Assembly (NCBI GenBank): GCA_035764005.1
Contig: DASTZZ010000102.1
Span: 1 to 40,304, forward strand
Origin: Terriglobales bacterium
Lineage (GTDB): Bacteria; Acidobacteriota; Terriglobia; Terriglobales; Acidobacteriaceae
Reading direction: 5' to 3'
DNA length: 40,304 bases
The translations under genes were made by a program, and so were the position numbers. How positions within the stretch are numbered: the stretch's first letter is position 1; the number at the start of each line of letters is the position of its first letter. Positions 33,554 through 40,304 of the stretch are shown piece by piece. The notes under the pieces were generated by a model, which was not told the origin of the DNA, did no database searches, and worked only from the letters and a program-made list of their open reading frames with translations.

Positions 33554-35536
33554 TCCCTGAATCTCAATGTACACGTTGATCAACGACACAGCGGCCGGCG
33601 TGACTCCCGGAATGCGAATTGCGTGTCCAAGCGTGCGCGGACGCACGCGCGTGAGCTTTTCGTTCATCTCTCGCGATAGCCCGCTGACTTGCGAGTAGTC
33701 GAACCACTCTGGGATTGCGCGCTCTTCGGCTTTCTTCAGGCGCTCGATCGATCGCTCCTGCTGCTGGAGGTATCCGGCGTACTTGATCTCCGTTTCGACA
33801 GACTTCAATTCATTGCGCGCTTGTGCGGAAAGATGTTGCGACGGTGGCGAATCGCACGCCTCGAAGAATGTCGGCATGAGTTCTTGCAGAGCTGGAGCGA
33901 ACATCTCGATGGTGATCTCCGGGCGCTTCAGTAGCTGCGCATACGTCTGTCCCGCTGCATTTGCGAGCGATGCGACAATCTCCGGCGCAATGTGGGCAAG
34001 CTTCTCTGTATTTGCCTTCGTGGTTACGAGAAGCTTGTGCATGGCGGACGCACGCTCTTGCTTTGCCAAATAATCGCGCCAGGCTTCGTCTGAAATGAGG
34101 CCGAGCTTTCGACCATATGGCGTGAGCCGACGATCAGCGTTATCGATGCGCAGTTGCAGGCGGAACTCCGCGCGCGAAGTGAACATTCGATACGGTTCGT
34201 TCGTGCCTTTGCTGATGAGATCATCGATCAGAATCGCCGTGTAGCCTTCTGTGCGATCGAGCACGAATGGCGGCTCGCCTTTAACTGTTAGCGCAGCGTT
34301 GATTCCCGCCATGATCCCCTGGCACGCAGCCTCTTCGTAACCAGAGGTTCCGTTAATTTGGCCGGCCAGGAAAAGACGCGAAATCTTCTTGGTCTCCAGC
34401 GTGCGTTCGAGTTCGGTGGGATCGATCGAGTCGTACTCGATGGCGTAGCCAGGCCGCAGCATCTCTGCGCTTTCGAGTCCCGGAATGGACTTGATCATCG
34501 CGAGCTGTACGTCGATGGGCATCGACGTCGACATGCCGTTTACGTAGATCTCGTGCGTGTTCAGTCCTTCGGGCTCAAGAAAGAGCTGGTGCTGCAACTT
34601 GTCAGGAAACTTTACGATCTTGTCTTCGATTGACGGGCAATAGCGCGGACCGATGGATTGAATCTGCCCCGAGTACATCGGCGAGCGATGCACGTTCTCG
34701 CGAATGATGCGGTGCGTCTCTTCTGTGGTGAAAGCGATGTAGCACGGGACCTGCTTCTGCGCGATCGTCTTCGTGCGAAAGCTGAACGGAGTCGGGTCGT
34801 CATCGCCTGGCTGCACAGGAAAGCGCGACCAGTCGATAGTGCGGCCATCGAGCCGCGGCGGCGTGCCCGTCTTCAGCCGACATCCGCGGAGGCCGAAGAG
34901 CTTCAGTGATTCCCCGAGCAGCTGTGACGGCGGTTCCCCCGAACGTCCCGCGGGATAAGTCTGTTCGCCGCAGTGAATCAGTCCGTTTAGGAACGTGCCC
35001 GTGGTGATGACTACCGCTCCTGCTCGCACCACACGTCCGTCGCGTAGCTTTATGCCTCTTGCAACGCGAGTTGAGCGACAAGGCTCCTCGCCATGCTTCG
35101 AAAATCGCGAAGGATGGGGAACACGGCTTTCGGGAACCGCGTCTTCGACAATCAATTCGGCAACTTCGGCTTGCTTGATGAAGAGATTCTGTTGACCTTC
35201 CAACACCTCGCGCATCTTCAAGCGGTATTGCTGTTTGTCGCACTGAGCGCGCGGTGACCAGACGGCTGGTCCGCGCGAAGTATTGAGCAAGCGGAATTGG
35301 ATCCCGACACCATCAGTAACTTCACCCATAATTCCGCCAAGCGCATCGACTTCACGGACCAGATGTCCTTTGGCGATTCCTCCCACGGCGGGATTGCACG
35401 ACATTTGCGCGATGAGATCGACGTTCAAGGTGAACAGGGCGGTCTTGAGGCCCATCCGGGCACCGGCCATGGCGGCTTCGCATCCGGCGTGTCCGGCCCC
35501 GACTACAACCACGTCATATTGTTCGGTGAACGACAT
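33515..35536 (-). CDS. mnmG: tRNA uridine 5-carboxymethylaminomethyl modification enzyme
   Basis: MnmG (GidA), with MnmE, modifies wobble uridine 34. Signatures: [13 protein letters not shown] (FAD), [32 protein letters not shown]-like [49 protein letters not shown]-like [18 protein letters not shown], and [25 protein letters not shown]. The C-terminal tRNA-binding part ends [22 protein letters not shown]. At 673 residues it exceeds the usual ~620-640. About 25 extra residues (134-158, [20 protein letters not shown] on) interrupt a short strand region and look repeat-derived. About 12 residues at the end ([11 protein letters not shown]) are also encoded by an intergenic repeat. mnmE is not in the window. 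Confidence 0.95.
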   Translation of the reverse strand: MSFTEQYDVVVVGAGHAGCEAAMAGARMGLKTALFTLNVDLIAQMSCNPAVGGIAKGHLVREVDALGGIMGEVTDGVGIQFRLLNTSRGPAVWSPRAQCDKQQYRLKMREVLEGQQNLFIKQAEVAELIVEDAVPESRVPHPSRFSKHGEEPCRSTRVARGIKLRDGRVVRAGAVVITTGTFLNGLIHCGEQTYPAGRSGEPPSQLLGESLKLFGLRGCRLKTGTPPRLDGRTIDWSRFPVQPGDDDPTPFSFRTKTIAQKQVPCYIAFTTEETHRIIRENVHRSPMYSGQIQSIGPRYCPSIEDKIVKFPDKLQHQLFLEPEGLNTHEIYVNGMSTSMPIDVQLAMIKSIPGLESAEMLRPGYAIEYDSIDPTELERTLETKKISRLFLAGQINGTSGYEEAACQGIMAGINAALTVKGEPPFVLDRTEGYTAILIDDLISKGTNEPYRMFTSRAEFRLQLRIDNADRRLTPYGRKLGLISDEAWRDYLAKQERASAMHKLLVTTKANTEKLAHIAPEIVASLANAAGQTYAQLLKRPEITIEMFAPALQELMPTFFEACDSPPSQHLSAQARNELKSVETEIKYAGYLQQQERSIERLKKAEERAIPEWFDYSQVSGLSREMNEKLTRVRPRTLGHAIRIPGVTPAAVSLINVYIEIQGKRHSAVGNQQLA
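35063..35137 (-). repeat. Repeat-derived in-frame insertion within mnmG
   Basis: These 75 bases encode MnmG residues ~134-158, which standard MnmG proteins lack. Within it, CATGGCGAGGAGCCTT (35095-35080, minus strand) nearly matches CATGGCCGAGGAGCCTTACC at 7859. Multiple-of-three length keeps the frame open. Confidence 0.6.
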
Positions 35537-35597
35537 CTGCTACCAGTATTTTATCTTCTTGGGAATCGAAGCACCCAGTTCAAAGCTCTATAAGCGT

Positions 35598-36029
35598 ATG
35601 AAATTCGCGCGTTGGACGTTCTTGCTCGCTGGCATTTGGGGAATCGTCGTGCTGTCTCCGCTTTACTTTCTGGAGAAGTTCATCGGTGCCCAGCATCCGC
35701 CGGCGATTACTCACCCAGAGTACTTCTATGGGTTTATCGGCGTTGCGCTCGCATGGCAGATTCTGTTCCTCATTATCGCCAGTGATCCTGCCCGCTATCG
35801 CGGCGTAATGCTGGTGGGCACGATCGAGAAGTTCGCCTTCGTCCTTGCAGTGTACGTATTATTCGCAAAGCAGCGCGTTGAGGCTTCAATCACAGTTGCA
35901 GCCACGATCGACCTGCTCCTGGGAATCCTTTTCATCATTGCGTACGTGAGAACATCCGCTGTGGGGCCCTCCCCGCGATCGGCCGAGGAACCCGAGCTCG
36001 CTGAGGGATCCTGCCCCGTAAGCTGCTGA
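35598..36029 (+). CDS. Four-helix integral membrane protein, unknown
   Basis: From ATG 35598 the protein has 143 residues; the frame is open to 35283 but those codons lie over mnmG. Four hydrophobic segments are visible: FLLAGIWGIVVLSPLYFL, FYGFIGVALAWQILFLIIA, MLVGTIEKFAFVLAVYVLF, and ASITVAATIDLLLGILFIIAYV. The PPAITHPEYFYGF loop and SDPARYR pattern recur in small acidobacterial membrane proteins of unknown role. The C-terminal ~20 residues are polar and proline-rich. It diverges from mnmG and has no recognised partner. Confidence 0.65.
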   Translation: MKFARWTFLLAGIWGIVVLSPLYFLEKFIGAQHPPAITHPEYFYGFIGVALAWQILFLIIASDPARYRGVMLVGTIEKFAFVLAVYVLFAKQRVEASITVAATIDLLLGILFIIAYVRTSAVGPSPRSAEEPELAEGSCPVSC

Positions 36030-36114
36030 TTCTACACGTCCGATTGCGCGCGACTTTCACTGGCCAAGCAGGTCTGCATAGAATAGAGGTGACACTCTCC
36101 CTTTGAGGTGACGT

Positions 36115-36480
36115 ATGAAGCCTAAATTCATCTTGGCGGCGACTCTGGTGTTCGCAGCTCTTGTAGGCACCGGTATCGCGCAATCGTATGGGGTGGCCGA
36201 CAAGAATGGTGATCAGGGACGGAACGTCACCGGCCAGGTACTCACTAAGTCCGATTCCCCGCTGTCCGAAGCCATCGTTTACCTCAAAAACACGAAGACA
36301 CTCACCATCAAGAGCTTTATTACCGAAAAGGACGGCGGCTATCGCTTTCACGGACTGTCGCAGAATGTCGATTACGAGATCTACGCCGACTATCGAGGAC
36401 AAAAGAGTTCAACGAAGACGATCAGTTCGTTCGATAACCGAAACAACATCACGCTGAATATCCGGATCGACACTCAGTAG
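36115..36480 (+). CDS. Exported carboxypeptidase-regulatory-like domain protein
   Basis: This 121-residue protein has a signal peptide (MKPKFILAATLVFAALVGTG). It is a single CarboxypepD_reg-like beta-sandwich: VTGQVLTKSDSPLSEAIVYLKN, SFITEKDGGYRFHGLSQNVDYEIYADYRGQKS, and NITLNIRID. Such domains usually sit in front of TonB-dependent receptors; here it stands alone and may be a periplasmic binding or structural protein. GAGGTGA lies six bases before the ATG. It converges on typA with 29 bases between stops. Confidence 0.75.
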   Translation: MKPKFILAATLVFAALVGTGIAQSYGVADKNGDQGRNVTGQVLTKSDSPLSEAIVYLKNTKTLTIKSFITEKDGGYRFHGLSQNVDYEIYADYRGQKSSTKTISSFDNRNNITLNIRIDTQ

Positions 36481-36509
36481 ATTCCGACTGTGCGCCGGGC
36501 TCGACGCAG

Positions 36510-38339
36510 CTAGTCCTTTTCCGCCCCTACTAGTTGCGCGCCGCGCTTCGGTCGACGATTGGCGTGAAGGATTTTCTTTCGAAGACGCAATGTTTTCGGC
36601 GTCACCTCGACGAACTCGTCATCAGAAATGAATTCGATTGCCTGCTCGAGATTCAAGGCTTTGAAGGGCACCAGCCGAATCGCTTCATCGGCGGTCGATG
36701 CGCGCATATTGGTCAGCTTCTTCTCGCGTACGACATTCACGTCGAGATCAACGTCGCGGGCGTTCTCGCCGATGATCATGCCTTCATAAACGTCGGTACT
36801 GGGTCCGACAAAAAGTTCGCCTCGCTCCTGCAGGTTGAAAAGTGCGTAGGCGGTCGCAACGCCGGGACGATCGGCGACCAGTGCTCCTGTTATTCGCTGC
36901 GGAATCTCGCCCTGATATTCCGTGTAACCATCGAACAACGAGTTCATGACGATGGTGCCGCGGGTGTCGGTGAGCAACTCGCTCCGCAGGCCGATCAGAC
37001 CACGGCTGGGCACGCGAAATTCGAGGCGCACTCGTCCGTAGCCATGATTGTGCATCTTGGTCATCTCTCCCTTGCGCGGGCCGAGCTTCTCGATGACGAC
37101 TCCGACGAAATTTTCAGGGATGTCGATACTCAGGTGTTCGACCGGTTCCATCAGCTTGCCCTCGATCTTGCGCGTGACGATCTCCGGTTTGCCGACCATG
37201 AGTTCGTAGCCTTCGCGTCGCATTGTCTCAATCAGGATCGATAGCTGCAGCTCGCCGCGACCCATTACCTTGAAGCTGTCGGTATTTGCGGTCTCTTCCA
37301 CTTTGAGGCTCACGTTAGTGAGCAGTTCCTTTTCGAGACGCTCACGCAGGTTGCGCGAGGTGACGTATTGACCTTCTCGTCCGGCGAATGGAGACGTATT
37401 CACGGTGAACTGCATGGCGATCGTCGGTTCGTCAATCACGATCGGCGGCAGCGGCGCAGGCGACTCGATTCCTGTAATCGTCTCCCCGATCGTGATCCCG
37501 GTGACTCCTGCAATGGCAACGATGTCGCCGAGTTCGGTTTTGTCGATATCGACGCGCTTGAGGCCGCTAAACGAGAACAATTTCGTGATCTTTACCGGCT
37601 GGATCGTTCCATCGCGCTTCGCGATCCCGACCTCTTCTCCGTTTTTCAGCGCGCCGTTGAACACCCGTGCAATTGCGAGGCGTCCCAGATAGTCGCTATA
37701 GTCGAGATTCGCTACCTGGATTTGCAGCGGACCGTCAGCATCGCCTTTTGGGACCGGAATGTGTTCCAGAATGGCATCGAACAGCGGCTGCAGATCGCGT
37801 CCTGCCACGTCAGTGCTGATCGATGCCGTTCCCAATTTGGCATTCGTGTAAAGAACCGGAAATCCGAGCTGGTCTTCCTTGGCGTCAAGATCGATGAACA
37901 GGTCGTAGACCTCATTTAGCACTTCTTGAGCCCGAGCGTCGGGACGATCGATTTTGTTGATCACCAGCACCGGCGGGAGTCCGGCCTCAAGAGCCTTGCT
38001 GAGTACGTATCGCGTTTGCGGCAGCGGTCCTTCACTGGCATCGACCAGCAGCATTACGCCGTCGACCATCTTCAGCGCGCGTTCAACCTCGCCGCCGAAG
38101 TCGCTGTGGCCGGGAGTATCAACAATGTTGAACTTTACATCGTGATAGAAGATCGCGGTGTTCTTGGCCAGGATCGTGATGCCGCGCTCGCGTTCGAGCT
38201 CGTTTGAGTCCATCACGCGCTCGGCTACGACTTCGTTCGAGCGAAATGCGCCGCTCTGGCGAAGCATGGCATCGACCAAAGTCGTCTTGCCGTGATCAAC
38301 GTGCGCGATGATGGCGATATTGCGGATAGAAGAATTCAA
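36510..38339 (-). CDS. typA: Ribosome-associated translational GTPase
   Basis: TypA (BipA) is an elongation-factor-like GTPase that aids ribosome assembly and stress growth. The 609-residue protein shows G1 [11 protein letters not shown]2 RGITI, G3 DTPGH, G4 NKID and a second-domain beta barrel. The EF-G-like domain III has [35 protein letters not shown], and the TypA-specific C-terminus includes [22 protein letters not shown] and [12 protein letters not shown]. Length is normal. An RHH gene ends 28 bases upstream on the same strand. Confidence 0.96.
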   Translation of the reverse strand: MNSSIRNIAIIAHVDHGKTTLVDAMLRQSGAFRSNEVVAERVMDSNELERERGITILAKNTAIFYHDVKFNIVDTPGHSDFGGEVERALKMVDGVMLLVDASEGPLPQTRYVLSKALEAGLPPVLVINKIDRPDARAQEVLNEVYDLFIDLDAKEDQLGFPVLYTNAKLGTASISTDVAGRDLQPLFDAILEHIPVPKGDADGPLQIQVANLDYSDYLGRLAIARVFNGALKNGEEVGIAKRDGTIQPVKITKLFSFSGLKRVDIDKTELGDIVAIAGVTGITIGETITGIESPAPLPPIVIDEPTIAMQFTVNTSPFAGREGQYVTSRNLRERLEKELLTNVSLKVEETANTDSFKVMGRGELQLSILIETMRREGYELMVGKPEIVTRKIEGKLMEPVEHLSIDIPENFVGVVIEKLGPRKGEMTKMHNHGYGRVRLEFRVPSRGLIGLRSELLTDTRGTIVMNSLFDGYTEYQGEIPQRITGALVADRPGVATAYALFNLQERGELFVGPSTDVYEGMIIGENARDVDLDVNVVREKKLTNMRASTADEAIRLVPFKALNLEQAIEFISDDEFVEVTPKTLRLRKKILHANRRPKRGAQLVGAEKD

Positions 38340-38366
38340 AACTGTACCTTTCCGTTGTCCTGGCTT

Positions 38367-38594
38367 TCAGCGTGCCCGGATTTTTGCTTTCCTGCGTTGA
38401 GCACGAGATGCGGTCCCGCCAGCGGCCTCAGCCAGCGACTTGCAAATATTCTCCATTCGGTCACGCTGATGCAGCTTCTCGCGGATGGCTTCGCACACGA
38501 ATAAGCTTCTTTTGCGCGGACCCACAAGGGAGTCGATCTCGTCGGCTAATTCCTTTGGCAAACCGAAACGGATGGACGAAGAGGACATAGACAA
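38367..38594 (-). CDS. Ribbon-helix-helix (CopG-like) DNA-binding protein
   Basis: A protein of 75 residues has [35 protein letters not shown] near residues 7-41. A strand, helix and the G-P-(R/K)-x-x-S-x-F-(V/I)-x-E-A-I turn are typical of RHH repressors and type II antitoxins. The C-terminus is basic ([12 protein letters not shown]). No toxin gene adjoins; typA follows 28 bases downstream and may be co-transcribed. It is more likely a small regulator than half of a toxin-antitoxin pair. Confidence 0.65.
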   Translation of the reverse strand: MSMSSSSIRFGLPKELADEIDSLVGPRKRSLFVCEAIREKLHQRDRMENICKSLAEAAGGTASRAQRRKAKIRAR

Positions 38595-38656
38595 GCAGGT
38601 TACTTCTGATGTTAACAGGGAAAGCGGATCAATCTCAGCCCTATACTGCTGTTTGC

Positions 38657-39958
38657 ATGACTCGAACTACACAGAAATCGAAGAGCTTGAATCAGCTCCT
38701 TGAAAGCCTTTTTCCAGGCGGCGTGAACTCGCCAGTGCGGGCGTTCCGTGCGGTTGGCGGGGAGCCGCCGATCATCGTTCGCGCGAAGGGCAGTCGCATG
38801 TGGGACGCCGACGCTAATGAGTGCATCGATTACGTCGGTTCCTGGGGACCAATGATCCTGGGCCATGCCGATCCCGAGGTAGTCGCAGCAGTAAAGAGCG
38901 TTGCGGAAAACGGCACCAGCTTCGGCGCGTCGACTGCCGCTGAGGGTCAGTTAGGCGAGTTGGTTCGGGAGGCATTCCCCTCGATCGAGATGATGCGTTT
39001 CGTCAGCTCAGGAACCGAAGCCACGATGTCAGCGATTCGCCTGGCGCGCGCATTCACGGGCCGCAAGTACATCGTTAAGTTTGAGGGCTGCTATCACGGC
39101 CATGCTGACTCGCTACTGGTGAAAGCCGGTTCGGGAGTAGCTACTCTTGGCATTCCTGGATCGGCAGGTGTGTTGGAAGAGCAGGTGCAGTTCACTCTCG
39201 CGCTGCCGTTCAACTCGATCGGGGCTGTAGAAGAGGCTTTTGCGCGTTATCGCGACCAGATTGCAGCAATCATTGTCGAACCAGTGGTCGGGAACATGGG
39301 TTGTGTTCCACCCCGACCTGGATATCTGCAGAGACTGCGCGAAATCGCGCAAGCCTCTGGCGCACTGCTGATTTTTGATGAAGTCATGACCGGTTTTCGT
39401 CTTGCTTACGGAGGAGCGCAGGAGCTCTACGGAATTGTCCCGGACCTTACCACTTTGGGAAAGATCATCGGCGGCGGTCTTCCCGTGGGAGCTTACGGCG
39501 GGCGCGCAGAGATCATGCGCATGATCGCGCCCCTTGGTCCCGTGTATCAGGCGGGCACGTTGAGTGGCAATCCGCTCGCGATGGCAGCAGGCGTCGCCAC
39601 CCTGTGCCGGGTGAAACGCGACGAAAAACAGATTTACGCTGCGCTGGAAAATAGGTCCGAGACCTTGGTGCGAGGAGTGGCTGATCAGGCCAAAAGGCAC
39701 GGCGTTCCAGTGACAACGAATCGGGTAGGTTCGATGTTCACGTGGTTTTTTCAGGACGGCGAAGTGCGGGATTACGAAGATGCGTGCCGATCCGATACCA
39801 GCGCCTTCGCACAATTCCATCGCGGAATGCTGGAGCGCGGAGTCTATCTGCCACCCTCCCAGTTCGAAGCGGCATTTCTCAGCGCAGCACATTCGGATGC
39901 TGACATTAAACGAACCATTGAAGTGGCTCACGCAGCTTTCCAGAGCCTCAGAAGCTAA
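38657..39958 (+). CDS. hemL: Glutamate-1-semialdehyde 2,1-aminomutase
   Basis: HemL converts glutamate-1-semialdehyde to 5-aminolevulinate, the C5 route to tetrapyrroles. From ATG 38657 it has 433 residues; upstream codons to 38609 look non-coding. Signatures: [89 protein letters not shown], and the PLP lysine in [24 protein letters not shown] box sits just ten bases before the ATG, so a leaderless or very short leader transcript is possible. It diverges from the RHH gene. Confidence 0.96.
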   Translation: MTRTTQKSKSLNQLLESLFPGGVNSPVRAFRAVGGEPPIIVRAKGSRMWDADANECIDYVGSWGPMILGHADPEVVAAVKSVAENGTSFGASTAAEGQLGELVREAFPSIEMMRFVSSGTEATMSAIRLARAFTGRKYIVKFEGCYHGHADSLLVKAGSGVATLGIPGSAGVLEEQVQFTLALPFNSIGAVEEAFARYRDQIAAIIVEPVVGNMGCVPPRPGYLQRLREIAQASGALLIFDEVMTGFRLAYGGAQELYGIVPDLTTLGKIIGGGLPVGAYGGRAEIMRMIAPLGPVYQAGTLSGNPLAMAAGVATLCRVKRDEKQIYAALENRSETLVRGVADQAKRHGVPVTTNRVGSMFTWFFQDGEVRDYEDACRSDTSAFAQFHRGMLERGVYLPPSQFEAAFLSAAHSDADIKRTIEVAHAAFQSLRS

Positions 39959-39974
39959 CTTGGCGACGATTGTT

Positions 39975-40304
39975 CTACCAGTCCTTCGTAAAGCCTGTCC
40001 AATAGTCGAACGACTTGCACCCGTCGTCGTGTTCCGATTTGGAATACAGGGTTACGTACGTGAGAGCGCGCATGCGTCCGAAGGTGCGCCGGTCGGGCGT
40101 TGAGGGGATGACGTCGCGCCATGTTCCGGTATTGATGTAGAAGCGGTCACCGGACTCGTCACTCTTAATCAGGCACACCTCAGGAGCGTGCGTGTGCCCG
40201 GCAAGCACTAGCCGCACTTTGTTCGTTTGGATCAATTCCTCGCGCATAGCGAAGAGCTGAGGTTGATCGGGTTCTCCGCCCATCATGAAGTGGGCGATCT
40301 TACG
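39975..40304 (-). CDS. Calcineurin-like phosphoesterase, C-terminal part (cut by right edge)
   Basis: The frame enters from the right edge (RKIAHF before MMGGEPDQ) and ends at 39975. RLVLAGHTHAPEV contains the conserved GHTH metal-binding motif, followed by YINTGTWRDVIPS, a usual C-terminal strand of the family. The N-terminal metal ligands lie outside the window, so subfamily and substrate are unknown. It converges with hemL with 16 bases between stops. Confidence 0.8.
   Translation of the reverse strand, partial: RKIAHFMMGGEPDQPQLFAMREELIQTNKVRLVLAGHTHAPEVCLIKSDESGDRFYINTGTWRDVIPSTPDRRTFGRMRALTYVTLYSKSEHDDGCKSFDYWTGFTKDW

Noticed and set aside
35283-35597. Long N-terminal extension of the membrane protein at 35598
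   Set aside because: Those codons are antisense to the mnmG start and show no protein-like pattern; the membrane helices begin right after ATG 35598.
38367-38594. Antitoxin of a toxin-antitoxin pair
   Set aside because: No small toxin-like gene lies on either side; the downstream gene is typA.

Overview
The window (about 40.3 kb, moderately high GC) looks like a chromosomal segment of a soil-type Acidobacteriota (Terriglobia/Koribacter-like) bacterium. This placement is an inference. It rests on the gene repertoire: folate-dependent TrmFO beside MnmG, a PadR-controlled RND pump, a PQQ sugar dehydrogenase next to a DcaP-like porin, a periplasmic formamidase-like protein, and many degenerate intergenic repeats. 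No rRNA, tRNA or CRISPR array was recognised.

Layout. Positions 1-8700 are accessory. They hold the N-terminus of a transposase at the left edge, two unrecognised membrane-anchored proteins, a likely unannotated 45-aa membrane peptide, and a SIR2-domain protein ending in a SEC-C zinc motif (a candidate NAD-depleting defence effector). A HEAT-repeat exported protein, a truncated DUF3592-like remnant and a degenerate receiver-like protein follow. Positions 8700-11360 are mostly repeat mosaic around one acetamidase/formamidase gene. Positions 11.8-17.6 kb carry a secreted alpha/beta hydrolase, a prolyl oligopeptidase broken by a one-base frameshift, and an AhpD/CMD-family gene with an in-frame UGA exactly at the second cysteine of the redox motif. 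Positions 18-24.3 kb are a minus-strand PadR-TolC-RND-MFP efflux operon, with an ATGA overlap at padR/tolC and, as read, at RND/MFP; a promoter and palindromic operator precede padR. Positions 24.5-29.3 kb encode an exported unknown protein, a PQQ dehydrogenase and a porin. Positions 29.5-40.3 kb are mainly housekeeping: trmFO, a PilZ protein behind a sigma-54-like promoter, purE-purK, mnmG, typA, an RHH regulator, hemL, and a metallophosphoesterase cut by the right edge.

Most notable points. (1) The AhpD-like frame is a strong selenoprotein candidate: the E-x11-C-x2-U-x3-H motif is intact, homology continues past the UGA, and a hairpin sits 11 nt downstream. (2) The SIR2/SEC-C protein has a long central region I cannot assign, and it converges with a membrane protein of unknown family. 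(3) Several dispersed repeat families pervade the gaps and have entered genes: a MITE-like inverted repeat lies in the 5' end of the MFP gene, and a repeat fragment appears to form a 25-residue in-frame insertion in MnmG. (4) Two consecutive minus-strand genes are each preceded by a copy of the same ~125-bp element.

How the genes work together. The efflux operon is a self-contained, probably autorepressed tripartite pump. The PQQ dehydrogenase and porin could cooperate in periplasmic sugar oxidation and uptake. TrmFO and MnmG both make folate-dependent tRNA modifications. PurE and PurK act consecutively in purine synthesis and are translationally coupled.
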